From Thioalkalivibrio sp. ALJ24 (GTDB lineage: Bacteria; Pseudomonadota; Gammaproteobacteria; Ectothiorhodospirales; Ectothiorhodospiraceae), in the NCBI RefSeq assembly GCF_000377785.1, contig NZ_KB898733.1, forward strand, positions 21,727-85,726: a stretch of 64,000 bases of DNA, given 5' to 3'. The translations under genes and the position numbers were made by a program. The notes under the pieces were generated by a model that was given only the letters and a program-made list of their open reading frames with translations, ran no database searches and had not been told where the DNA came from. This document shows, piece by piece, positions 1-8,503 of this stretch. Numbering within the stretch: position 1 is the stretch's first letter; each line of letters starts with the position of its first letter.

Positions 1-202
1 GATGATCGGGGCGGCCGTCGACGTGATCGTTCAGCTGGTGCGGTTGCCGAATGGACGTCGCTGCATCAGCGAGGTCGCGGAGGTGGTGTCGGTGCGTGAC
101 GGTCATTACGTCACCAACGTGCTGTTCGAACTGGACCGTGCCCACGACCGGATCGTGCACCGGGAAGGTGCGCCGGCGTCCGGCAAGCTGCGGAGAAACT
201 GA
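1..202 (+). CDS. tadA: Tad/Flp pilus assembly ATPase TadA (CpaF), C-terminal fragment
   Basis: This is the last 66 residues of a gene that begins outside the window. The visible part, with AAVDVIVQLVRLPNGRR followed by ISEVAEV, matches the conserved end of CpaF/TadA-type secretion ATPases, where an Arg-rich strand precedes a short regulatory segment. The protein is the cytoplasmic hexameric ATPase that powers Flp pilus extrusion. Walker motifs would lie upstream and cannot be seen. The stop is followed after 39 nt by tadB on the same strand, as expected for a tad operon. Family assignment rests on the tail plus the following tadB-tadC pair. Confidence 0.8.
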   Translation, partial: MIGAAVDVIVQLVRLPNGRRCISEVAEVVSVRDGHYVTNVLFELDRAHDRIVHREGAPASGKLRRN

Positions 203-241
203 AGGGATGGCCCCGGGAGCGCCAGGCCAGGGGAGGGGGCG

Positions 242-1135
242 ATGATGGAACCTCAGGGATACCTGTTTCTGGGAGCAGCGGTGGCGATGCTTGCCGTGGG
301 TGTGCTGGTGCTGCGCGCGGGCTGGACCCGGGTAGACAACGCGGCAATCGATGAACGCCTGAGGACTGCGGGGAGCGTGGCCAACGGCGATCCGACGCAT
401 CGTCGGTCCGGGCTGGAACGACTGTGGCTGCGGGCCGGAATGGGTGAAAGCCGCCTTCCTGCCGCCGCGCTCGCGGCGCTGTGGCTGCTCGTGATCCTGA
501 CGGGCAGCGTGCTGGGAGGCTGGCCGGGTCTGCTGGGCGGAATTGTCGCGGGGCTGGGGATGAATTACGCCGTGCTGACCTGGTCGGCCCGGCGGCGACG
601 TGAATTCCTCCAGCAGCAGCTTCCCGGATTTGCCGAACACGTGGTGCGGAGTCTGCGTGCCGGCCGGACGCTCCCGGCTGCAGTGACGAGCGCGGCGGCG
701 GAGATGCGTGCCCCGCTGGGGGAGGTTCTGGCGCGGGTCGTGCGGGAGGTCGATCTGGGCGTGAGTCTGGGCGAGGCGATGGAGAGTGTCGCCGAGGACT
801 ATGATCTGCGTCCGCTGCGGCTGTTGGCCCTGGGGGTCCAGTTCAACATGCGTTACGGCGGCAGTGCCGTGGAACTGATGGAGCAGGTGGTGCGCATGCT
901 CCGGCAGCAGGAGCAGGCGCGCCGTGAATTGCGTGCGCTTACGGGCGAGACGCGGGTGAGCGCGCTGGTCTTGGCGGTGCTGCCGATCGGACTGGCGGGC
1001 TATACGGTCTCCATGAACCCTGATTACTACGCTGCAATGCTCGAAAGCACCGCCGGTACCGCGGTCCTCGTGGGAGCGATCGTCTGGCAGGCACTGGGCG
1101 TTCTGATCCTTTGGCGCATGCTGCGAAGTCTTTGA
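242..1135 (+). CDS. tadB: Tad pilus inner-membrane platform protein TadB
   Basis: The 297-residue protein has an N-terminal membrane segment (about residues 8-25), a second hydrophobic pair around 75-110, a cytoplasmic type II secretion system F domain (about 125-250) and a C-terminal membrane pair. Within the F domain the stretch LPGFAEHVVRSLRAGRTL and the LGEAMESVAEDYDL segment are typical of TadB. With TadC it forms the inner-membrane platform on which the TadA ATPase acts. The start at 242 is an ATG directly after a GGGGAGGGGGCG purine-rich ribosome site. It is followed by tadC 10 nt later. Confidence 0.92.
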   Translation: MMEPQGYLFLGAAVAMLAVGVLVLRAGWTRVDNAAIDERLRTAGSVANGDPTHRRSGLERLWLRAGMGESRLPAAALAALWLLVILTGSVLGGWPGLLGGIVAGLGMNYAVLTWSARRRREFLQQQLPGFAEHVVRSLRAGRTLPAAVTSAAAEMRAPLGEVLARVVREVDLGVSLGEAMESVAEDYDLRPLRLLALGVQFNMRYGGSAVELMEQVVRMLRQQEQARRELRALTGETRVSALVLAVLPIGLAGYTVSMNPDYYAAMLESTAGTAVLVGAIVWQALGVLILWRMLRSL

Positions 1136-1145
1136 GGGGTATGTG

Positions 1146-2090
1146 ATGACGCTCGGCATGTGGTTGCTACTGATGGCGGTCCTGCTGCTTCTGGGCGGCG
1201 GTGTCATGACGGCATGGCTCTGGTGGCAGGGGAGCGGGGAGCGCGACGCCATCACCGCGCGCCTGGAAGGAACAACGGGGGCGGAAGCGGTGAACTACGG
1301 CTCGGCCGCTGGGGTGGAACGCCCGGCAAGGGCCCGTACACGCCCGTCCGCTGCGGGGCTGGTCGCAAGATTGCGGGGCTCGGACCCGGAGCTGGCGCGG
1401 CTTCTGCGGCGTGCAGGTCTGATCCGGCCGGCGAAGCGGCGGGCCACCGCATTTATGGTCCAGTTCGCTCCGATCGTCCTGGTGGCTGTTCTGTTTTTGC
1501 TGCTGGCTGCCACCGGGGATGGCCTTGAGGGAGGCGACCTCCTTGTGGTCGGGGCCGGTGGACTGGCGGCACTGATGTTGCCCCGGCGGGTGATTGCGGC
1601 GGTGGCGAACGAGCGCGGACGGCGGATCGGCGATCAGGTCAACGTGATGGTTCAGCTTCTGCGGATGCTGTTTGATTCCGGCCAGTCGGCAGACGGGGCC
1701 CTGCGCGTGGTGGCGACGGAGAGCCGCGCGTTGATCCCGGATCTTGCGGCGGAGCTTGACGTGGTCCTGCAGAAGGTTGGCACCGGGGTCTCGCTGGCGC
1801 AGGCCCTCGGTGACATGGCAGAGGGACTGGAAGTCGCGGAGCTGGATGATGCGGTCCTGATCCTGAAACAGCTGGTGGAACAGGGCGGGGATGTGAAGGC
1901 ACCGCTGCAACGGCTGTCGCAACTGATCGAAGACCGTCAGCGGACCCGGGTGCAGGAGCGGGTGAACAAGATGTCGGCGCGCATGAGCGTGGTGATGATG
2001 CTGTTTCTGTTCCCGGCCCTGCTCGCGGTGCTGGCGGCGCCAGGATTCATTGGCCTGATCGACGCACTGGGGGGAGTCGGTGATGGATAG
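1146..2090 (+). CDS. tadC: Tad pilus inner-membrane platform protein TadC
   Basis: This second T2SSF-domain protein (about 314 residues) has an N-terminal membrane helix (about residues 5-28), a central membrane pair (about 105-150), an F domain with VMVQLLRMLFDSGQSADGAL and LKQLVEQGGDVKAPLQRLSQ, and a C-terminal membrane helix. It is the partner of TadB in the Flp platform. GTG at 1143 is also possible, but the ATG at 1146 lies 6 nt after GAGGGG (1134-1139) and is preferred. Its end overlaps the start of the next gene, indicating translational coupling. Confidence 0.92.
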   Translation: MTLGMWLLLMAVLLLLGGGVMTAWLWWQGSGERDAITARLEGTTGAEAVNYGSAAGVERPARARTRPSAAGLVARLRGSDPELARLLRRAGLIRPAKRRATAFMVQFAPIVLVAVLFLLLAATGDGLEGGDLLVVGAGGLAALMLPRRVIAAVANERGRRIGDQVNVMVQLLRMLFDSGQSADGALRVVATESRALIPDLAAELDVVLQKVGTGVSLAQALGDMAEGLEVAELDDAVLILKQLVEQGGDVKAPLQRLSQLIEDRQRTRVQERVNKMSARMSVVMMLFLFPALLAVLAAPGFIGLIDALGGVGDG

Positions 2091-2874
2091 AACGCGACAT
2101 CGGATTGCAGGTTCATTGGCGGTGATCGTGACGTCATTGCTGCTGCATGGCTGTGCGGCGCTGCCCACGGGCGGTGGCGGTGGCGATGGAGCTGAGCAGC
2201 ATACTGCTGCGTTGGACTGTGCCTCCGATCTGGGGACCGAAACGCGTATGGCGATGCAGATGGCCGAGGAGCAGGCGATGGAGGGCCGCTGGTATGCGGC
2301 CCTGGCCGAACTTGATGCCCTGGGCACGCAGCACGACGAGGTGGTTCTGGCCCGTGGCCAGATACTGAGTCGTATTGGCCACGAGGATGCACGGGATGCC
2401 TTCAGGCAGGTGAAGAATGATCCTTGCCACCGAGGGGCAGCCCATCACGGCCTGGGCATTCTGTCCCTGAGGAAGGCGGATTATGCAGCGGCGGAGGAGC
2501 ACCTGCGCGAGGCGCGGATGGCGCTGCCCAACGTCTCGGACGTGCGGAATGATTACGGGTTCGTGCTGATGTTGCTGGGAAAAGACCACGATGCCGAGTT
2601 CGAGCTCAGGACCGCCCTGGAACTGGATGACGGGCGCTCGAGAGCACTGGAGAACCTCATGCTCCTGTACCTGAGTCGGGGCGAGACTCGGCCGCTGGAT
2701 GACCTGGTCCGCGAACACGGGGCGGACGCGGAGATGGTGTCCCGCCTGAACGATCGCGTCGATCGGCTCGAGGCCACTCGTCTCGAGGCACAGGGCGAGA
2801 TCATCTTGGGGCAGCCTCTGGATGGCACGGCCGACGAGTTTGAACTCGGAATCCCGAACGAAGGAGTGGAGTGA
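2083..2874 (+). CDS. tadD: TadD-like TPR lipoprotein of the Tad pilus
   Basis: The protein of about 263 residues begins with a lipoprotein signal peptide ending in the lipobox LHGC, so it should be anchored to a membrane by a lipidated Cys. The mature part contains tetratricopeptide-like helices, for example AHHGLGILSLRKADYAAAEE and the DYGFVLMLLGKDHDAEFELR repeat. TadD proteins act as pilotin-like factors for the outer-membrane secretin of Tad systems. ATG 2083 is chosen over GTG 2080 because of spacing to the upstream GGGGGG-AG stretch. It overlaps tadC by 8 nt and abuts the next gene at TGATG. Confidence 0.88.
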   Translation: MDRTRHRIAGSLAVIVTSLLLHGCAALPTGGGGGDGAEQHTAALDCASDLGTETRMAMQMAEEQAMEGRWYAALAELDALGTQHDEVVLARGQILSRIGHEDARDAFRQVKNDPCHRGAAHHGLGILSLRKADYAAAEEHLREARMALPNVSDVRNDYGFVLMLLGKDHDAEFELRTALELDDGRSRALENLMLLYLSRGETRPLDDLVREHGADAEMVSRLNDRVDRLEATRLEAQGEIILGQPLDGTADEFELGIPNEGVE

Positions 2875-3182
2875 TGAAGGCATTAAGCGTGTTTTCGGTG
2901 GTGAGCGGCGGACTGTTCCTCGTGATGGGGATGATGGCCGGGCCTGTTACGGCCGGGACTGAGGTCGGTTCACGGGCAGTGGCGGACGCCGGGGTTGATT
3001 CATCCCCGTCGGCCGGGGCCCGCGACTGGCTGTCGATGCAGCGCGGCGGCGAGCAGGCTTCCGGCCATGTTCAGGGACTGTCGGAAGCGGCACGGACCCG
3101 GGCACTGCGGCGTTACCTGGACAGCTTCAGCCACCCCATTCCTCCGCATTACATCGATCGGGATTCGTTCAGCGCGGATTGA
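2874..3182 (+). CDS. DUF3613 family exported protein of the Tad locus
   Basis: This small protein (about 102 residues) has an N-terminal signal-like hydrophobic segment ending near AGPVTAG. Its C-terminal half, with DWLSMQRGGEQASG, RRYLDSFSHPIPPHY and the Arg-Tyr-x4-Phe pattern, matches the DUF3613 family that accompanies Tad operons. The function is unknown. ATG 2874 sits 7 nt after AAGGAG (2861-2866), a strong ribosome site, and is preferred to GTG 2871. The gene overlaps the TadD stop by 1 nt. It is predicted to act in the periplasm, and the link to pilus assembly is inferred only from position. Confidence 0.8.
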   Translation: MKALSVFSVVSGGLFLVMGMMAGPVTAGTEVGSRAVADAGVDSSPSAGARDWLSMQRGGEQASGHVQGLSEAARTRALRRYLDSFSHPIPPHYIDRDSFSAD

Positions 3183-3199
3183 GCCGCGTCGGGGGCCAT

Positions 3200-5062
3200 A
3201 TGTTCACGTTGCGCTCGGGAAGCGGCATCCGCCGGCGAGGAACACCGCGGCATCAGGGCGGTGCTATTGGACTGATGGCGGCGCTGGTGCTGTTGCTGGT
3301 CATGCTCACCATGGCGCTCGCGATCGATGCGGGGCGCCTTTACATGGAACAGCGCGGCCTGCAGCGGATCGCGGACATGGCGGCCCTGGAGACTGCCCGT
3401 CACCACACTGGCTGCCAGGCCACCTCGGTGGATGCGGCTGAGCGTGCGCAGCGGAGCGCGGAGCGCAACGGTTTTTCCGGGGACCTGAAGGCCGGTGACG
3501 GACAGGTGCAACTGGGGGCGCTCGAAGTTGTGGACGGACTTCGGGTATTCGAGCTCGGCAGTGGCGATCCGGATGAAGTGCCGGAGGCCGTGCGTGTGGT
3601 GGCGACGGAGGAGGTGCCCTCCAGCGTTGTGCTGGGGGGGCTGCTGGGCGGGACGACCGCCCTGTCGGCCGAGGCCGTGGCACAGCGCCAGAACATGGCC
3701 GGAATCTCCGCGGGTTCCTGGGCGGCACGGATCTCCGCTGAAGATTCGGTCCTGCTGAATCTGCTCCTAAACGAATTGCTGGGCAGCGATCTCGATCTCG
3801 ATGCGGTGGCCTACCGGGGGCTGGCCGATACGTCGATCACCCTGCTGCAGCTTGCCGACGACCTCAGGGTCGCGGGCGTGGATCTGGCGGTCGGGACGGT
3901 CGACGAACTGCTGACCACCAGCGTGTCGGTCCTGGAGCTGGTCGAGGCGTCGATTTCGGCTGTGGACCGGCAGGACGTGGCGGATGTGGACCTCTCGGTA
4001 CTGGAACAGCAACTGCTCGGCCTGAGAGTCGATGAGCTCGAGCTGGAGCTCGGGGACTTGCTTCACGTAGAGGCGCCCTCAGACCCGGAGGCTGCTCTGG
4101 ATGCCGAGCTCAACGTGCTGGAGCTCATCCTGATGTCGGCCCTGACGGCCACCGGGGAGGACGCCCTCAACCTGGAACTTGAACTGCCGGTGGATGTGCC
4201 CGGACTGGCCATGGTCGACGCAGGGGTGTCGATTGAGCTGGTCGAACCGCCGCAGATGGCGATCGGGCCACCGGGTGTCGTGCCCGGGAGTTCGGCCGGC
4301 GATGCCCCTGCCGACCGGTGGCGGACGCATCTGGAGACGGCTCAGGCGAGGATTCAGGTGGACCTGGGGCTGGGCATCCTGGGCGGACTGGAGGATGGCG
4401 AAGGGCTGAATCACGATATCGAACTGGATCTGGGGCTGGCGGTTCAGGCCGCTCAGGGCGAAGCGTGGCTGGAAGGGGTCTCGTGCCCGGATGGAAACGG
4501 GGATGGAACCCGCGTGGATGTAGGGGCTCTGCCCGGACTCGCCAGCGTGCACATCGGGCGGTTCGCCAGCAGCGAGTCGGACGAATTGGAACCCTCCCGG
4601 CTGAAGATCCTCGGATTGGCCGAGGTGGATCTTCAGGCGGAGGTCCCCGTCGGGTCGAGCGGACCCGAGACCCTGGAATTCCTGGTGACCGATCGGTCCG
4701 AACTGCCCACGGAGCCGCTATCCACGTCGTCCGGCGTGGGGGATTCACTGGGGCACGGGGTGGAGACCCTGGGTGAAGAGCTAATTCTCGAAGTCCGTGT
4801 CCTCCCCACGTTTGAAGGGGAAGTGTGCGACGGGCTTCTCGGGGGGCTGTTATGCGGGGTCGCGGATCTGGTCAACGAGGTCCTGGCGGTTGTGGTAACC
4901 CCGATCCTGCGCGCCCTGCTGGCGGACGTCGTGGCGCCACTGCTCAACGTGGTGGGCGAAATTCTCATCGACCCGCTCCTGGATATTCTGGGCGTGAAGG
5001 TTGGCGGAATGGATGTCCAGGTGGTGGAGTTGCGTGAAGGTGGCGTTGATCTGGTGCGGTGA
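3200..5062 (+). CDS. tadG: TadG-like pseudopilin/assembly protein
   Basis: The N-terminus carries RHQGGAIGLMAALVLLLVML followed by ALAIDAGRLYMEQR, the prepilin-like transmembrane leader of the TadE/TadG (DUF2134) family. The next stretch, LQRIADMAALETA, is also characteristic. The remaining roughly 560 residues are periplasmic, very rich in Leu, Asp, Glu and Val, with many amphipathic LELELGDLL-type strands and two Cys pairs near residues 425 and 545. I see no clear von Willebrand A domain. A TTG at 3179 is in frame, but the ATG at 3200 is taken because it gives the usual short basic N-terminus. The protein is probably anchored in the inner membrane and helps assemble the pilus. Confidence 0.8.
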   Translation: MFTLRSGSGIRRRGTPRHQGGAIGLMAALVLLLVMLTMALAIDAGRLYMEQRGLQRIADMAALETARHHTGCQATSVDAAERAQRSAERNGFSGDLKAGDGQVQLGALEVVDGLRVFELGSGDPDEVPEAVRVVATEEVPSSVVLGGLLGGTTALSAEAVAQRQNMAGISAGSWAARISAEDSVLLNLLLNELLGSDLDLDAVAYRGLADTSITLLQLADDLRVAGVDLAVGTVDELLTTSVSVLELVEASISAVDRQDVADVDLSVLEQQLLGLRVDELELELGDLLHVEAPSDPEAALDAELNVLELILMSALTATGEDALNLELELPVDVPGLAMVDAGVSIELVEPPQMAIGPPGVVPGSSAGDAPADRWRTHLETAQARIQVDLGLGILGGLEDGEGLNHDIELDLGLAVQAAQGEAWLEGVSCPDGNGDGTRVDVGALPGLASVHIGRFASSESDELEPSRLKILGLAEVDLQAEVPVGSSGPETLEFLVTDRSELPTEPLSTSSGVGDSLGHGVETLGEELILEVRVLPTFEGEVCDGLLGGLLCGVADLVNEVLAVVVTPILRALLADVVAPLLNVVGEILIDPLLDILGVKVGGMDVQVVELREGGVDLVR

Positions 5063-5092
5063 CGCTCATCGCGCCGCGGATGGAGAGACCGG

Positions 5093-5560
5093 ATGGAATC
5101 GAACAAGGCGTTTGCGAGGATGCGTCATGGACGCCGCAGGTCGCGTCAGGGCGGGGCGGTGGCGATCGAATTCGCGCTGACTTTCGTGATTTTCTTCGCG
5201 GTGTTTTACGCGATTGTGTCTTATTCCTTTCCCCTCCTGCTCATGCAGAACATGCACACCGCCGCTGCGGAAGGCGTGCGGGTTGCCATCCAGGTCGATC
5301 CGGCGGCGGATGATGCAGTGGAGCGGATGGAGGTGCTTTCGGCCGAGCATGCCGAGCGCATCATGGAAGACGCCCGGATGCTTGCCCTGTTCCCGGGGGA
5401 TTTCGAGATCACGGCAGACATGGATGAGGACGTGCTGGAAGTTACGATCGTCTATGACTACGCGCAGGCGCCCTTGCTGGTGCCCATCGAACTGCCGGGG
5501 ATCGGCCCTGTGCCCAGAATGCCGGGGGACTTACGCGCGCAGGCATCGATTGACATGTAG
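5093..5560 (+). CDS. tadE: TadE-like pseudopilin
   Basis: This 155-residue protein has the TadE signature: a basic N-terminus, then RQGGAVAIEFALTFVIFF with the conserved Glu after the Gly-Ala cleavage region, and one transmembrane helix (about residues 25-50). NMHTAAAEGVRVA follows, as in the TadE family. Such pseudopilins are processed by the TadV prepilin peptidase and are needed for Flp pilus biogenesis. It follows tadG by 30 nt. The periplasmic part is short and acidic. It is the last recognisable pilus gene before the regulatory genes. Confidence 0.85.
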   Translation: MESNKAFARMRHGRRRSRQGGAVAIEFALTFVIFFAVFYAIVSYSFPLLLMQNMHTAAAEGVRVAIQVDPAADDAVERMEVLSAEHAERIMEDARMLALFPGDFEITADMDEDVLEVTIVYDYAQAPLLVPIELPGIGPVPRMPGDLRAQASIDM

Positions 5561-5573
5561 GCAGGAGGGGACG

Positions 5574-5996
5574 ATGGACGATTTGAAAAAGGTGTTGCTC
5601 GTGGATGATGACGCGGATATCCACGAGGAGTTGCGGGAGGCCCTGGAGGCCGGTGGTTATCAGGTGTGGCACGAGGCGAACGGTGAGGGGGCGCGGAGTG
5701 TTCTCGGAAAGCACCCGGGAATCCGCATCGTCCTTCTGGATCTGCGACTGCCGGGCGAGGACGGCATGGCAATCCTGGAGTCGATTCGGCGTGACTTCGG
5801 CGACGCTCATGCGGTGATCATGGTGACCGGGCACGGCAGCAAGGACACGGCAATCACGGCGCTGAGGCAGGGCGTAACGGATTTTCTGGAGAAACCGGTG
5901 GATCCCGATTCGCTGTTTTCCGCGCTGGAGCGCGCGGAAAGGCTGCTAATGGAAAAAGACTTGCAGGTGCATTCCGCGGATGGTTGTGACGGGTAA
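5574..5996 (+). CDS. single-domain (CheY-like) response regulator
   Basis: The 140-residue protein is one receiver domain with no output domain. Acidic residues DDD at 11-13, phosphoacceptor Asp56 in VLLDLRLP, Thr85 in MVTGHGS and Lys107 in LEKPVD are all in the expected places. It begins 13 nt after tadE, with GGAGGGG as ribosome site, so it is probably cotranscribed with the pilus genes. A phosphorelay link with the downstream histidine kinase is likely. The C-terminus after residue 125 is only a short tail. Its receiver resembles that of the convergent regulator at 8504-9277 (shared GHGS-DTAI-ALR-GV pattern), suggesting a common kinase or a duplication. Confidence 0.9.
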   Translation: MDDLKKVLLVDDDADIHEELREALEAGGYQVWHEANGEGARSVLGKHPGIRIVLLDLRLPGEDGMAILESIRRDFGDAHAVIMVTGHGSKDTAITALRQGVTDFLEKPVDPDSLFSALERAERLLMEKDLQVHSADGCDG

Positions 5997-6083
5997 GCGT
6001 GCGCGCCGGACCGATTTTGCGATCGGATGGTGATGACAGGGGCATAAGCGGCCTGTGCCGGACCGGCCGGGCAGGAGTACAGC

Positions 6084-8489
6084 ATGCTGATGGACGCAGA
6101 GTCTGTTGAAGGCGTACGGCAACACGGAGAAGACCCTCGGAACGCGATTGATACGTTGATCCGCTCGATGATGGTGACGCCGCTCGTTCGGCAGGCGGAA
6201 GGGCGTTATCTGGATCGGGTGCTGGCGGACCTGGGGCGGATGATGGCCGCGGACCGGGCCCTGCTTGTGGTACGAGAGGAACAGGGCCGGGGGGACGGGC
6301 GGATTGAACGAAGCTGGGTGCTTCATGAAGGCATGGTTGCGCCGGCGGGAGCGGATGAACCCCGGCGTCTTCTGGAGTGCGCCGCCGTACGCGGCGAGAT
6401 CGAACATGGTCGTGTGGTTTTTCTGGAAGGTTCGCGCGAAGACTGTGCCGGCAGGGTGCTTGTACGCCGTGGTGTACGGTCGCTGGTTCTGCTTCCATTG
6501 CTGGCCGGCGGAAGGGAATGGGGGGCCGTGCTGGTAGAGTCGCTGTCGGATCGGGCGGACTGGGCTACGTGGTCGTCAGGTCTGGCCCCGATTGCCGCCA
6601 TGCTGGGCGGAATTCTTGCGGCGCGTCAGGAAACTGCGCGGGTTTCGCTCACGCAGAGCCATGCGGATGCGGTTGAAAGGGTCGAAGCGATGGGGTCGTG
6701 GACTTTTGACCCCGAGGCCCGGCGACTCTGGCTTTCATCGGAGGCCCGTCGGCTGGCTGCCGATCCCGAAGGTCCGGATCTGGCTGAGGCGTTTGGCGTG
6801 ATCGCCGAAGATCGAAGCCGCCTGAAGGCCTGGGTCGAGTCGCTGTGCGGGTCAGCGGGAATGGCGCCGGCCGAACTGACCGTCAGGGCTGCGGGAGGCG
6901 GTCAAGGGTCCTCCCTGCGTTTGCGTTTCCGTGGAGTATGTGCCCTTGGTGATGGCTCCGGCCATGTGCGGAGGGGAACGGTTACGGATGTCAGTGCACG
7001 TGACGAAGGAGACCGGCGTCACCAGGAAACGAATGAGCTGTTCGAGGTGTTGCTGGAGTCGGCACCGGTCTTGGTGTATCTGGGCCACCTTTGGGTTGGA
7101 GGATTGCGCGTAACGCATGCGAGTGCGTCGTTGTGGAGCATCACCGGCAGTCAGGATCCGGCCTGCCTGGAAACCGCCAGCCTTGCGTCCAGGACTCACC
7201 CCAACGATCTTGCAGTGGTGCGGGAGCGGTTGGAAAGGCTGGAATCGGAAGGTCGTTTCGAAGGAGCGTATCGGCTGAGGAATGCGGACGGCGATTACTC
7301 CTGGGTTTATGAGGAAATCCGCCTTACGGGTCCCGGGGCGGACAGTCGTTTGGTGGGGATCCTTCTGGATATTACTGAACGAAAATCGTTCGAGGCCAAC
7401 GTGTATGCCAGTGAGCGTCGCTACCGGGCTATCGTGGAGGATGCCCCCGTATTTATCGTGCGGTTCGGTGCGGATCTGAAGCTGAATTTCGCCAATACAG
7501 CATTCGTGGATGCATTCGGTTTTGAGCCCCAGCAAGGCCCGGAGGGCCATTCGTGGCCAGAGTTTCTCGGTGAAGACGAAATCCGACAGCTAGGGACGCG
7601 TCTCGCCGGACTGAGCCCCTCAAACCCTACGGTGGGTCATGAGATGGAGATGGTCCTTCCGGAACTCGGAGTTCGGTCGGTAGTGTGGTCGGAACGCGGC
7701 TTTTTCGACGATCGGGGCGATCTCGTCGAGGTGCAGGCGGTAGGACGAGACAACACGGAGATTCGGGAGGCGCGTGAGAAGCTGATTCATGCCGCCAAGA
7801 TGGCGACACTCGGAGAAATGGCCACCGGTGCGGCGCACGAAATCAACCAACCCCTCAATGTCATACGCATGGCTGCCCACAATGCCCGGCGGCTTCTGGA
7901 CAGCAGGGAAGAGAACCCGGAGCCGTTGCTGGCCAAGCTCGACCGAATCGAAGGGCAGGTATCGCGGGCCGCGAGTATCATCGACCAGATGCGGATGTTC
8001 GGACGACGCAGCGACCGGACCCCGGTTCTTTTTTCTGTGCGGGAGGCGGTTGATAACGCATTGGTCTTGGTACGGGAGCAGTTTGGAAACAATGGCATTG
8101 ATCTGCAGCTCGATACGGAGATCGAGGTGTCGGATAACGTCCTGGGTCACCGTGATCAGCTGGAACAGGTATTGATGAACCTGATGGTCAATGCGCGAGA
8201 TGCCATCGTGTCTTCTGGAAGTGAGTCCGGACACTCGATCCGGATCCGACTGGCAAGCACGGATGATGGCGGGACTATCTTGCTGGAGGTTTCGGATACG
8301 GGGGGAGGCGTCGACGAAGGGGTTCAGGACAGGATGTTTGAGCCGTTCTTCACAACCAAGGAAGTCGGGAAAGGGACCGGTCTGGGGTTGTCCATCAGTT
8401 TCGGAATCATTCAGGAAATGGGGGGGCGGTTAACGGTGACCAATCAGGAAAGGGGTGCTTGTTTCCGTATCGAGCTGCCCGCCGGATAG
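6084..8489 (+). CDS. soluble GAF/PAS sensor histidine kinase
   Basis: This 801-residue protein has no transmembrane segment. An N-terminal GAF-like domain (about 40-180) is followed by a poorly conserved region, two PAS domains (about 315-435 and 440-560), a HisKA dimerisation domain with phosphoacceptor His585 in GAAHEINQPLN, and an HATPase domain with an N box (LMNLMVNARDAI), a G1 box (DTGGGVDEG) and TKEVGKGTGLGLSI. The arrangement resembles NtrB/FixL-like cytoplasmic kinases that sense redox, gas or metabolites, but the ligand cannot be told. It lies 87 nt after the single-domain regulator and is convergent, by 14 nt, with a REC-LuxR regulator. The three genes probably form one signalling unit next to the Tad pilus genes. 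Confidence 0.92.
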   Translation: MLMDAESVEGVRQHGEDPRNAIDTLIRSMMVTPLVRQAEGRYLDRVLADLGRMMAADRALLVVREEQGRGDGRIERSWVLHEGMVAPAGADEPRRLLECAAVRGEIEHGRVVFLEGSREDCAGRVLVRRGVRSLVLLPLLAGGREWGAVLVESLSDRADWATWSSGLAPIAAMLGGILAARQETARVSLTQSHADAVERVEAMGSWTFDPEARRLWLSSEARRLAADPEGPDLAEAFGVIAEDRSRLKAWVESLCGSAGMAPAELTVRAAGGGQGSSLRLRFRGVCALGDGSGHVRRGTVTDVSARDEGDRRHQETNELFEVLLESAPVLVYLGHLWVGGLRVTHASASLWSITGSQDPACLETASLASRTHPNDLAVVRERLERLESEGRFEGAYRLRNADGDYSWVYEEIRLTGPGADSRLVGILLDITERKSFEANVYASERRYRAIVEDAPVFIVRFGADLKLNFANTAFVDAFGFEPQQGPEGHSWPEFLGEDEIRQLGTRLAGLSPSNPTVGHEMEMVLPELGVRSVVWSERGFFDDRGDLVEVQAVGRDNTEIREAREKLIHAAKMATLGEMATGAAHEINQPLNVIRMAAHNARRLLDSREENPEPLLAKLDRIEGQVSRAASIIDQMRMFGRRSDRTPVLFSVREAVDNALVLVREQFGNNGIDLQLDTEIEVSDNVLGHRDQLEQVLMNLMVNARDAIVSSGSESGHSIRIRLASTDDGGTILLEVSDTGGGVDEGVQDRMFEPFFTTKEVGKGTGLGLSISFGIIQEMGGRLTVTNQERGACFRIELPAG

Positions 8490-8503
8490 AAGCGGGCGAC
8501 GGA

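Noticed and set aside
1167..2327. Open frame of 386 codons on the minus strand
   Set aside because: It is antisense to tadC and the start of tadD and has no family likeness.
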